A DNA stretch of 64,000 nucleotides from Theristus sp. LFF4_11 (Eukaryota > Nematoda > Chromadorea > Monhysterida > Xyalidae). The position numbers and the translations under genes are program-made. The stretch is from contig JASANC010002978.1 of the NCBI GenBank assembly GCA_030248135.1, positions 1 through 64,000 of the forward strand. Direction: 5' to 3'. Shown in pieces: positions 1-12,000 of this stretch (positions are counted from its first letter, which is position 1; the number at the start of each line of letters is the position of its first letter). The notes below the pieces were generated by a model that was given only the letters and a program-made list of their open reading frames with translations, did no database searches and was not told the DNA's origin.

Positions 1-5
1 CAATG

Positions 6-143
6 TTAAATAAAACCAAAACCAACCACAATCGACACCTCATCGTGTTCCGGATGCTCTGCTGAATCGAAATCGGCCGAGGAAATCGTGATCTGGGCGA
101 CGTTATGTGTCACGTTATCAGAAGAATGGTCGCTGTTAATCAT
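6..143 (-). CDS. possible short coding exon at window edge
   Basis: A 45-codon open frame on the minus strand starts with ATG at 143 and stops at TAA (8-6). The product is acidic, with a DSAEHPEHDEV stretch, and I do not recognise it. It may be the first exon of a gene continuing left of the window, since a GT donor (GTTGGT) lies in frame before the stop. If real, it would be transcribed divergently from SF3B4 across about 460 bp. Its small size and lack of a family match make this tentative. Confidence 0.25.
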   Translation of the reverse strand: MINSDHSSDNVTHNVAQITISSADFDSAEHPEHDEVSIVVGFGFI

Positions 144-602
144 TCGTAAATCAGCAAACATCACAAGATAGCCACGAAAAACAAAAAAACTTTATTAACG
201 GCATGAAATCTGTTGGTACCACACCCTATATTCATGCCGACCCAACCCGTTCCATTTCCATAAATCACACCGTGCGGTGTTTACATCCAGAGCGCGTTTT
301 CATCGGTGCGGTGTTTTCGCCGCTGCTGCGTTTTTAGCAATTACCCTCTGGATTAACTATGCTGAGAAGATCGAAACTTGGAACCCGCATTAAGCCAGCA
401 ATACTGAACGCGTAACCAGACACGTTTTGATTCAAAATATTTGAATTTCCCGTTGAGGACAAACATTTTCTTATATTTGCAAAACCTGTTTCCAGCCAAT
501 TACGTTTATTTTGGTGATAAACAAATCGCCAGCCAGCGCAGTTAGTCTGTGTTCGTTCGCCAAGTCAACCCACAGCGACCGACCGACACCCTCAGAAACA
601 TC
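144..602. other. gap upstream of SF3B4
   Basis: About 460 bp without a convincing ORF. It would hold the SF3B4 promoter and 5' UTR, and possibly the promoter of the minus-strand exon at 6-143. I see no clear TATA box or repeat. Confidence 0.4.
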
Positions 603-2605
603 ATGGCTGCCGGTCCGGTCGTGGATCGGAATCAAGGTAAATTAGAAACCCCAATGTTTGTCTTCCGTTGTGTTGATTGGCAACTGTCTTGCAATCAATT
701 GTGACAAAACAAGCCTATCAATCAACAAGCGGAATCTTATTTTTTTGAAATTTTGTCGTGGTAGGTAGTTGAAGTAGTAAATTTGAGATTAGTCTGCTGC
801 TGCCTCGTTATTCTGTTTGTTCTTTCGATTTTAGACGCGACAGTTTATGTCGGCGGATTGGATGAGAAATGCACTGAAGCAATTTTGTGGGAATTGTTCG
901 TGCAAGCAGGGCCAGTCGTCAGCGTTCACATGCCCAAAGATCGCATCACCAACAATCACCAGGGGTATACACATTCTGTTTTCACTTCATTATTTTGCTT
1001 GGACACTAAGCAACACACATCAGGTAGACTGGTGATGGCAAAGAACGAAACTCGGTATTTAAATCAAGGTTTTGTTTGCAATTTAGATTCGGCTTCGTTG
1101 AATTCATGGGTGAAGAAGATGCGGATTATGCGATAAAAGTGATGAACATGATCAAACTGTACGGCAAACCGATTCGGGTTAACAAGGTAACGCTGCACGA
1201 ACGAGCGTACAACTGAAGACATTGGACAGTGCGCATATCTGTTCTTCTGTTTCTTTTGACTCCAGGCGTCAGCGCATCAAAAAAATTTGGACGTTGGCGC
1301 CAATGTGTTTGTCGGCAATTTGGACCCAGAAGTGGATGAGAAAACATTGTACGATACGTTCAGTGCGTTTGGAGTGATCTTGCAAGTGCCGAAGGTCGGT
1401 TGTGGGTGTATTTACATTGCATGAATTATAACAACGACAACAAAATAATAGAACGCTTTAAAAAAAGAAGAAAAATTAAAAAAAATAATATAGCGCAAAA
1501 GTTTTTCATCAGATCATGCGCGACCCAGACACGGGAAATTCGAAAGGTTTTGCGTTCATTAACTACGCCAGCTTTGAGGCGTCTGACGCGTCGATCGAGG
1601 CGATGAACGGACAGTACTTGTGTAACCGGCCAATCTCAGTGTCGTATGCGTTCAAGAAGGACAGCAAAGGCGTCCGACACGGCACTGCCGCTGGTACGTA
1701 CGTCTCGCGTTTACATTCGCCAACACGTGCATTTCGTTGGTTGACGCTGTGCCACAAGAGTGCCTGTTTTTGCAGAGCGTCTGCTAGCCGCACAGAATCC
1801 GCTGATCCCAGCAGATCGTCCGCACACGCTGTTTGCTGATGCGCCCACTGCCGGCGGCGACGGCGATGCAGCAACATCGCGGCCAACGCCCGGTGCGATG
1901 CCTCCGGGCATGATGCCACCTCGGCCACCTGGCATGCACATGGGCATGCCACCGCTGCCGCCAACCGGTGCACCCACACCGATGCCCCCGCCACCGCCAC
2001 CTGCACCACCCACACCAATGGGCACACCACGGCCACCACCACCACCAATGTCAGGTAGCACGTAGCACGCCCAGGCGGTGCTGGTTAAATTAGTTGATGA
2101 TCAGATTGTCTAAAAACTCATTTTCACCGCATTTTTGTGCAGCGCCACCACCGATGCAGTGGGGACCGCCGCCGTCGTTAATGAGCATGGGCATGCTGGC
2201 TCCACCGATGAACGTTGCAATGCCGCCTCGCTGGGACGCGCCGACGCCTCCGCCACCGCCACCGTCGCGGGGGCCTGGCACGCCTGGCCCTCCTGGCCCA
2301 CCGATGCGACCCCCCATGAATCAAATGTTCGGCGGTGGAGGCCCTCCGCGTGGCATGGGCCCACCACCACCACCAATGGGAGGCTTTGCACCGCCACCGC
2401 CGCCCATGCAAGGTATCGTCGTTGCCTCACATTCATCTCTGAGAAGTTTTTTAAATTCGAACTGTCATGAAAAAATATCAAAAGTTTATACAGCGCCTCT
2501 GAATTAGTGAGTCATTAATGAATGTATTCGTTGGCAGGCTTTGTCGGAGGTCCACGACCACCGCCTCCCCCGATGCCGCCGCGACCACCACCACCACCAC
2601 AATAG
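603..2605 (+). CDS. SF3B4: splicing factor 3B subunit 4 (SF3B4/SAP49)
   Basis: Core protein of the SF3b complex in the U2 snRNP, which contacts pre-mRNA near the branch site in the nucleus. Exons: 603-636, 835-964, 1087-1186, 1266-1394, 1513-1693, 1776-2054, 2143-2412, 2538-2605. The joined frame is about 396 aa against about 424 in human. It starts [11 protein letters not shown], as the family does. Two RRM domains follow (about residues 13-90 and 100-180), with RNP2 motifs VYVGGL and VFVGNL and RNP1 motif KGFAFINY. A Pro/Met/Gly-rich tail with PPPPP runs ends in PPPPPQ. All junctions keep phase and most donors are GTAA, GTAC or GTAT; the donor at 1395 is GTCGGT. The identity is very secure; exact exon ends are read by eye. 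Confidence 0.96.
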
Positions 2606-2855
2606 CTGCTGTTCACGGCCATCATACCCTTGTTATTTTGTTTGAACACTTAACAAGTGAACATTGTTTCGCTTTTTTTCGGTCAATCGTCTTTGTGTAT
2701 TCGTTGTTATTTTGCTACCTTGGTGTTATTGACTTCAATGTACCAACACTGCAGGTCATTTTACAACTGTAGAATGACGAGTTGGTTAAAGATGGCTGTT
2801 AAAAAGTTTGGTTCGTGTGAGTTTGCAGTTTTGTTGTTGTTTATCGCACCTGCCA

Positions 2856-2861
2856 AATAAA
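2856..2861 (+). terminator. SF3B4 polyadenylation signal AATAAA
   Basis: A canonical AATAAA lies about 250 bp after the SF3B4 stop and about 160 bp before the NUP205 start. The two genes are close tandem neighbours on the same strand. Confidence 0.6.
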
Positions 2862-3023
2862 ATGTTCACTGTGATGTCGCAATGGCTTTTCTCGTTTTTT
2901 CATCGTTTGAATTGAACTGAGCCAGTAAGTGTGGTTTAGTACAGCTTTCTATCTGATCATTCAAAACAGAAAATTGTGGTTATTTTAACCAAGCTCACAT
3001 TGCGATTCAGTGTTTGATACAAG

Positions 3024-6000
3024 ATGGACGCAGCCTGCAACTTTTGGCTGCTGCCAACGCGACTGTCCGAGGATGTGCTGCATCTATGCGAGCACATCGA
3101 TGACACTCCGGCTGACGATGTCATTGAAGAGCTCGACAAGAACAAAGCGTTGCTGCTCAACATTCTAGCGAGTCGTGTGCGTCATTTGTGAATAATGATT
3201 TTCCATTGATTTTTTTTTGAAACTCGCTTACTTTCTGTAGATGTTTCCAGACAAAACCTGATGCGACGCACAGAGCGCATTTGGAGCGAGCGGCTGAGAC
3301 GGGTGGTGTGAGCATGCTGCAATTTAATGGCGAAACCACGTTCAACATTGACCAAACACTCGCTCGCGAAGCACTGATACTCGCTGACGCATTCAACATT
3401 GATTGCTATGACGCTGTGCTACTGCTGTTTGCTGGTGGCTAAGTTGATTTGTGGATTGCGTTTGTTGCTGAAGTAAACTGCAAATTGTGGGCAACAGCTT
3501 TTTTTCCGGTTCTGCGACTCAATGCGCTTGCTGTTTTCAATCTTTATGTGGCAATTCAAAATCGCCAAAGTGACTCGGCCCTATTCCGTTGACTCGGATC
3601 ACTGCCATTGCATGATGTGCGCGTGGCAATTGCTGCTTTGCTATCAGGTGAACTTGAGCAAGCGAGCCTTGGCGGTTGGCCGCGTGGTCTGTGTGCGGTC
3701 GTGTGCTACTACAACGCACACAGTCTCTCAGCACAAACGTTGTTCTCGTTGGTGCAGTTGATCTGTGCACGTCGTGGACGCTTTGCCGATCAGCAACAAC
3801 TGACGAAAGCATGCGTCACGCTTGATGCACTGATCGCTTGGTTCGACAGCAATATTTGGACGGATACATTCTTCAAACGACTCATTGGTGATGCTTCGCT
3901 TGTGCTATTTGTTGATACGTTTGCTGTTTTCATCAGTGCCCATTTTTGCAGACATGTTCGTGAGTTTTGATGCTTCTGCGCAATTGACAAATCTTGAGCG
4001 TCCGACTGTGAAAGGACTCGGGGACGCCAGGCATCGCATGACGGTCAGTTTTTGTATGTCCGAATGAGAGCAAGTGAAACAGCCAATTTCTATGGCTCAT
4101 TTTTACGCACTTTGCAGATCACCCGACTATACACGGCCATCTTCGATCATCTTGCGGACAGCGTCTCCCTAATGGCATGTCAACGGGGCCTCACCCTGTC
4201 TGAGATGAGCGTCTGTTTGCGTGCGTTGCAGTCTGCACCACAACATTCACTCACACAACCACCAATGATGTCCGTGTTGTTCGCGGCGTTCAGTGCTATT
4301 GATACATCGTTGCTGGACTTGGTTGACACGGAACACGGTCACTAATTAGTGTGCTGCTTTTGTTTGTTTCCGTCACTACCTTCACAGCTGTGTTGTCTTG
4401 TGTTCTGTTGTGACCAGCATGAATGCAACAAAACGCATGTTGCAGATCTCGTGCGCTTGTTGCCGTTCGTTGATGCGCTTGAGAAATACCACCATGGTGC
4501 TATTTGGCCAGCGCTGAGTGGCGACTGGGCGGTACCGGCTGTGGGCGGAGTGTTGGCACTGGCGTATGCTGTGACGCTCAGGGCACTGGCACAGCATCAC
4601 TGCACTCAGCATTGTACGTGGTGCTCTAGTACTTTATAATTAGTGCATTCCATTTGCCTAATATATACAGCTAGCAGATTGGTTGGTTATATGGTTCCGT
4701 AACGGTGCAGTTGACGCATGCATTTTGTGCAGGCTGATGCTGTGGAAGCGGAGTTTGCCTGCACAGAATGCATACATCAACTGCATGTGTGTGCAACCGA
4801 CCAATTAGCCAGATAGGGGCTGCCCTTCTTTTCTACAATCCGCTTCAAGTAAAACACGCTCGTTATCGGACATTGCTTGAACGGACCTAATCCAAATCTT
4901 AATCCTAAAGCCTAATTTTAAGCCAAACTTAATCCTAACCTAAGGCAAGCCTTTTCAAGAAGGAAGATGTCAGAACAATTGCGTTTTTAACAAGTTTTTA
5001 TTGAGGCCGGAGCGTGTGCACGCGCGCTAGTGGATCATGAGCATGAGCATGCCGATGCCCGTGCGCGTGCGTTTTAAAAAAGAAGCGCCAGGGCCAGATA
5101 GGCTGTAGTTATTTTTAGTGTCCGTTTTTCTGTGATAAGATCGATTCTAAAGTTTGCTTGCAGTGTTACCAGACGCAATTGATGTTGACGAAGACGAGTT
5201 GGTTGAGCACGCAATGGATGTGTGTGCGGTGCAGTGGCTGAGACATGCGCTCGCTAAATGGACCACATTCCATGCTAATGAGCTGGTCCTGAGACGCATG
5301 CATTCGCTGCTAACATCGTTCATTCACTTGTTCCCAATCAAGGTCAGCCAACAAACTGTGAAAAAAACCATGTGTGCAGATGTGATCGTGCTGAATCTGA
5401 TCATCAGTTTTTTTTGATCAGCTTTTTAATTTTCCTAATTACCGTTCAGTTAAGATTTATTGGCTTTTAGATCAAGGAGCTGCGGATTCGAGCCGAAGAC
5501 GAGCTGCGTGTTGCTGCTGCTGTTGAGTCAACGGCACTCGCACTCACACGAGGCAGCACTGAAACGAACATAACGCCACAGATATTTCTGCACTTCCAAC
5601 AGTTGTTATTGCTGGTAAACACTGCAAACATTATAAAAGACGCCTGTCCGAAAACGATCACATCCAGCAGTTTCTTGCGATCAAATGCAGATGCATGAAG
5701 TTTACGCGGAGGACCCATTACAATTGAGATTAGCTGACGATTTTGGTGTTGGCAGTGAGCACTCGCTGGTGGGCGCCGAGTGTACGTTGCAACTGCGCTT
5801 CACAGAACAGCAGGTGGCATTGCGGCGTTGTGTTCGCTCGCACGTACTCACCATCACTGACAGCTCGTGTGTTTCAGCTTTCACTGCACAAATTCGTGCG
5901 TGACTGCGCCGACATGCACAGCGCCCCACTGCAAATGGCCTACCTCGAGTTCCTGATCGGTCTGTGCTCATCGCGCCCGGCCACTCGGCACATCTTCTCG

Positions 6001-9000
6001 CTGCTGACACAGCCGTCCACCGGTCAATAAAAGCACACTCATTCCGCTGCATGAATTTAGAAATTCAAGTTCAATCCAATTGCTGTTGGTAAAAATGTTT
6101 CGGCGTTTCGCCAATTATTCGTGCGACAACGAAAATCATATGGAGGCAGAGAAGCTTGAAAAAGAACACTTGTTAGTGCAGTTGCGCATTTGCAGCCGGT
6201 TTCCTGGCGTCGCACGGTCGCCACTCGATGGACGGTGTAGTCAGCTGTGCGTCAGTGTGGCGTCTGTTTGACGCGCTGCAGCAGTACGTCAGAGCACTGG
6301 CGCACACAGAGGCAGCGAGCACGAGCACTGCACGAACGTACACGAACGCAACGACACACACCGCCGATAGTGCTGTTCCACTCAAAATCAGTCCCGACGA
6401 ACAACGCGGCATCGACACCTGGCTGCGGCTGATTCAGGCGCTTGCACGCGTACGTTGGCCCCGTTCTGTGTTGTCTCCACATGAACAGTGGCCGATTGAA
6501 AGCGGGCTCAACATTGAACGTGCCAGACTCGTTCTGACGCAAATGCCACCTGAGAAATGTGCATTGCAGGACGAGCAGTGTGCGCGCGAGCTGTGTGCGC
6601 ACAGTCGCTGGGCGTGTCTGCCGACGTTGTTTGCGTTCGTCACGTCTGCAGTGCCGCTGTCACTGAAGGCAGCTGCGTACGCGTGCTTGGCTGCTATTGC
6701 CGCCCATCGATCGTTTGTACCGTCCGTTTGGCACTTGTTGACCGACAACATTCAGATTCCGGCAGTGCAGGCGTGTTGACTTTTTGCAAACTGTTTGGAC
6801 GTCGTTGAGTTATTGAACTCTCGTTGATCTGGGGTTGGTGGTATCAAGATGAGGCAACCAATCAGTGGATCTTGACTCTCGATTGTTTTTTTTGATTGTA
6901 AATCTTTGAACGTGTGCTGTGTTTGACGTGTGAGCGTGTTTTAAAACCGTTTAAAAACATTGCTTGCAGCGTGAATTGAACGACGTTGAGTGTCGCTGTG
7001 AGCAGTACGCGAGCAGTGTGCAACTGGTGAAGCTGCTCGCAACACTCACCACGCACATGGACCTGCTGCCTGCATCGCAGCTGCAACACGCCCCTCACTC
7101 AACTCTTGACCCACTGAACCACTGGATTGTATTTGTGATCGATGATATTGTGTCGAAGTTCACCAGTCGAACATACAAACACGATCAGCAGATGGTTGGT
7201 CCAGTGTGCTGCACTTGACAACATCAACATGTAGCGTTTGATATCCTGGAAAAGCAACGAAATGTTCTTGTGAGCAGTGCGAACTTTGTCCCCCCGAACT
7301 GGCATGCTTTCAGTGGCAATCGGGGCAGTACGCCGTGGAGATGTTGTGCAACGTTGTTGAGCACAGCACGCTGACCGAAACTGCGCTGCTCCAAAAGTCA
7401 CCGGTGGTCTTGGTGTTGACGAAAATGTACACCGATGCACCGCTGTTTCGAATGGTCTTTCACTCTTTGTTCTTCAGTATTTTCAGTTTCGGAATCTTTT
7501 ATTGGTGGTCGATTATTTTTGCAGACAATGAACGTTATCGATCGAAGCTTGGACGTATACGACCAGTATCTTCCGGCATCGCAGTGTGAGTGATGGAAAA
7601 TAAAACTTTTGGTAATTGCGGTTACTGTCTGGGTGGGTGTACTCAATGATAAGTCAAACAGCACCGCAGTGTGTGTGTATGTCAACTTAGAGCATAAACT
7701 CAGCGAACATCTGTGCACTTTGTGCTGCGCTGGGGCCTTGTCGTATTGACGAGTATGCGGTATGCGCTTAACCCCCGCAATCATCGCGTTCGCACCAAAG
7801 CTCGTTCATTCAGCAGCGCCAGCGTTTCACGCGTGTGTGGCAGCTTTATTGCGGCTGATTGAAGTGTGCCTGACGCATCAAGGCCAGCTGCATGACGCCA
7901 TCCGTGACGCACATGCGTCTGTGATCACGAGCGACATGCGGCAGTTGTTGTGCTCGCCCAATCCACGCACCATGAAGACCGACTACGTCGCCAGGATTGC
8001 TGGGTGTGCATCTCGCTGGCATCGCTCCGTCTGAGCAGTTGCAACGGTGCATGTGTTGTGCATTTTCAGCTATCTCAGTCACGTTGAGTCGCACACACGG
8101 CAGGCGCGCAGTGCCGCACGTATCCTGCAGGTGATGTGCAGCAGTGTCAGCAGTCAGGCGCGTGTTGCACAGCAACTCACCAGCAACACTGCCGTTGGTG
8201 GCCGCATACAGCTCGCGTGTGCTGACGCCACAAACCACGTGCACATCGACACCGCTGCTGCAAACGGTCTGCTGTGTGCCATTGCAGTTCGTTGATGGTT
8301 GCATTTCAGCTGTGTATATGATGAGTTCACTTGTACTCAAGCAAACGATACATGATACGAACGTGTGAAGTTGCTGACCGGACCAATGAGCACATTTCAA
8401 ACAACCAGTGTGCAAGCCTGAGAACGTTTTGCGCAGTCGTTTTATGGCACGGGATTGCTTGTGTGCAGAGGTGTGCACGCCAGACAATTCTAGCCTGTCC
8501 CGGGTCGGGTTGCTGCGCGACGTCGACCCCACCACATTTTTTCCCGCAAATTTTGTGTCCCAAAAACTGACCTCTCAAAAACATGGCTACACTGCATCTG
8601 ACTGTATGCTGTGTGCTTGCAAAAGTTCTGAGGCGAAGAGTCCTTGCAAAAGGAACGTTCTGAGATTCAAAACAACACAGCAGCTTGCATCTCCTGGGTG
8701 ATCTTTGAACATGCCCGAGTGAAAAAATAAATAGACACTGGGGGCAGACTTCGCGAAGCGAAGAAAAATTTTGATAGTTGCTCCGTAAAATACCTTTTTT
8801 GATGAACAATTTGTTATGATTTCTGCATTTTGACTGAAAGTTCTACGATGCAATTGTAGGTTTCCAAAAACCGGATTCAAATGGCCAAAAAGATGCAAAT
8901 TGCACCCATCTGGAAGAAAAAACATGGCAGTAAACCACGAGTGGACAGACAAACAACAACAAAACTGCTTGAAACTAACACAGTGTTTGAAAATTTGTGT

Positions 9001-12000
9001 TTGTTGTCCAGAGGGGATACCCAAATATTGATTTCTAGCTTGAAAATAAGATTTGTTATGATAACAAGTTGTGAAAAGTTCTTAGATATGTTTTTAAAGT
9101 GCTGAAAAAGAAAATTTTACATTTTTGAAGTTTTTTAAGTTCGGCAGGCGACTTTGCCTTTGAAATTAAATGAAAAATGGTAATTTGTAAAGTCTTCGCG
9201 CAGCGAAGAAAATTTTCAAAAAATAGGTTTTGAGATCGCATTTTACCTTACGATTTTTGAATGTCATTCAAAGTATGTCGGCGTCTATGACACCCATTCA
9301 AATTAAAAAAAAAACACATGTTCAGAAATGGAGCGAACAAAAAGCTATTTGGACGTGATCGTTGATACGGTTAAAACAACGAAAATATTGTTACATTGAA
9401 TTGAACCGTTGTTAACAAAACACTGAACAATCTAAAAAACGAACGATGAATTCATGACTATTGCATGATTGCCATTGTCAAACGAAACATAAGGTGTCTG
9501 TCCATGGCTTGCGCCGCTAAAAAATTTCGGATCTTGGGACAAATTTACGTGAAAACATTCTTTTGAAGTCCTCAAAAATTGAGACAAACGGAAAAAGCGA
9601 CGCAAACGACCGATTTTTTGCGCTATCCAAAACTATTTTGCGTCATTGGCGCACGATTTCGCGTCACCACTGTAAATGTGCTTATTGCGCAGCGCGATTT
9701 CAAATACAAATACATTACAGCCTACAAAAGTAGCAAGACACGTACTTTTGAAGATTTGTTTTAGTTAGTCAACTGAAATGTTCGAATTTTTAACTTTTTA
9801 TTTCATATAAATTTTTATTTCGTTTGTGAATATTTTGTATCTTCCATCCGAGGCGCTGCGCGACGTAGCCCCTCAGGCGCTGCGCGACGCGCGACGCTAG
9901 CCTGTCCCGGGACACCCTAGGAACACCCTATGCACATCTCTGCTTGTGTGTGTTTAAAAATCTGCAAAACAAACCGGAGGACAACAAACACCATCAAGTG
10001 CAAATCAATACAAACTTGCAGGCGCAGCACGACTAGAAACTGCGATGATCATATACGAGACACTGCACACGCTGCTCGGCTATGTTGCCTCCTCGGAAGC
10101 AGCACTGAGCGACACGAATTTGGCGCATTTTCTACTTGGCTTCAACGTGCGCCGTCCAAACGCCACGGTGCTTCAGAATCCCGGTGAGCGTGAGCACGGA
10201 TGCGTGCGTGCGTGCGTGCATGATGAGCGCCAGCGTGTCACTGCAGGTGTGCACGGCTTCCCGCTCACCGTGCTGCATTCGGCCGTCCGTCTGCTGGCCA
10301 ACGCCGTGCAGCATTCGTTGTCGCTGGAGCAGTTCGCGCACTGGACACTGCTGGTGCCGGCTATGCGACTCGTGCTGCGTCTCGCAATGCAACCTGCCAC
10401 GGCTGAGCCGATGCTCCGGTGAACGCGCACTAAAACACTGCACAATATAAACATTCAGTCGTCACAACAGCACCCGGCAACGCCTTTGCAGGTATTTGCA
10501 CAGCGCCTGCGATCTACAGCATCGGATGGTTGAGCGCTTTGTGCGTGCCTGGCGACCACCAACGAGCGAGGCAGCCGATGTGTCAACTGCGGAAGCGCTG
10601 CTCTGTGCGCACACACTGCAGTTGGTTGCTAATGAACTGCGTCTGAGTGGAGGCTGCTCGCAGCACGCGCGTGCACTGGTGCAGCAATTGTTGCACACGC
10701 ATCGCGACAACACTCGCACACGCGGTAGTTGCATTTTCTCTTGTGTCTCGGTGGAGGCGGCGTCCGCTTTGATTATTGTGTTGTCGTACTTATTTACGAT
10801 TGAAAGGAGAAACCTCTTATTGGGTGAATGATCACCGTAATCACCATAATCGACTGTGCAGTCAAAACGCATTTTTTTTAAATCCACCGAGTTTAGAGAC
10901 ATCAAATAAACGCTACCCAGCAATACTAAAATGCATACAAATTCAGAAACAATACACAGAAAGATTGCAATGTTGCCAACTCCCTGAGTAGCACGTGACC
11001 GTGATCACAAAGTGACTGAAGCGCCTCAAGCGTCAATGGTGGTAGTGGCTGAGGGCACGATCTCCACGGGTGCTCTGCGTTTCAACGGCATCGTCTGTTC
11101 GTCCGTTTGCCCGCTGGTGTCGAATGCAGTGTACGCAGGCATGCTGCTGGCAGTGCGTGCCGTTTGTGGCAACGTCTCGAAGCATCGTTTGCAGTACTTT
11201 GGCGGTCGTGGCCGTTGCTGCCAGAGTGCGACCACGTTGACGCCAGCAAACACCAGCGCTGCGATTGCCAATGCCAGCGTGCCGAATGCTAGAATGTCAC
11301 AGGCACGCAGGAAACGGTCGACGATCAACACGGTGCCGCCGTAGTCGGCAATGTGCACGAACGTCTCGGCGGAACGTGGATACGCCGGCTGACCACTGGT
11401 CACGGCCAGCAGACAGCACAGCAGCGGTGCCGGCGCTCTCGCACACCTGCCCATCGGTGTCTCTCTGTTCTACAATGCAATGTCAACCGACAAATACTCA
11501 AAATAGTTGCAAACTCTGCAGTTCGATGTAGACAAGACGATGAGCTACGTTAGTCAGCTAAAACGATCACTGATCACTGTGAAGTTTGTCAGACCGTTTG
11601 CGAGTGTGTTGTTTGCGTTTCACTGCGTAGTTGGTTTGTCATCAAAGGAGTCGGCAGTTTGACACATTAGTGTAATACAGACGTTTTCAAGTGCAATCAC
11701 CGTGAAGCCAAGAAGCTGCTTCTATCACTCAACGAGTTGTTTGTTTGTTTATTTATTTGTTCAGTCAATTGGTTTCCATTCAGTCTGAAGAGGTGTGTGA
11801 TTGCCAGTATGCAGATTTTCTGCTACTTTCACACAGATTCGTCTGACAAAGCTTCTCTGAGTTGTGAGCAAATTCTCTCAGTTTGTGAATCAGCTTACGT
11901 CGCCACAAATATCGTAACCGGCTGTTGATGTGGTTTGTAGTATATGAACTGGGTTGTGGTGAGTGGAGTGAGTAGTGGCAATTGCACGGTTGATGAGTGA

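Noticed and set aside
1563..2481. Gly- and Val-rich minus-strand frames opposite SF3B4
   Set aside because: Antisense shadow of the proline-rich tail.
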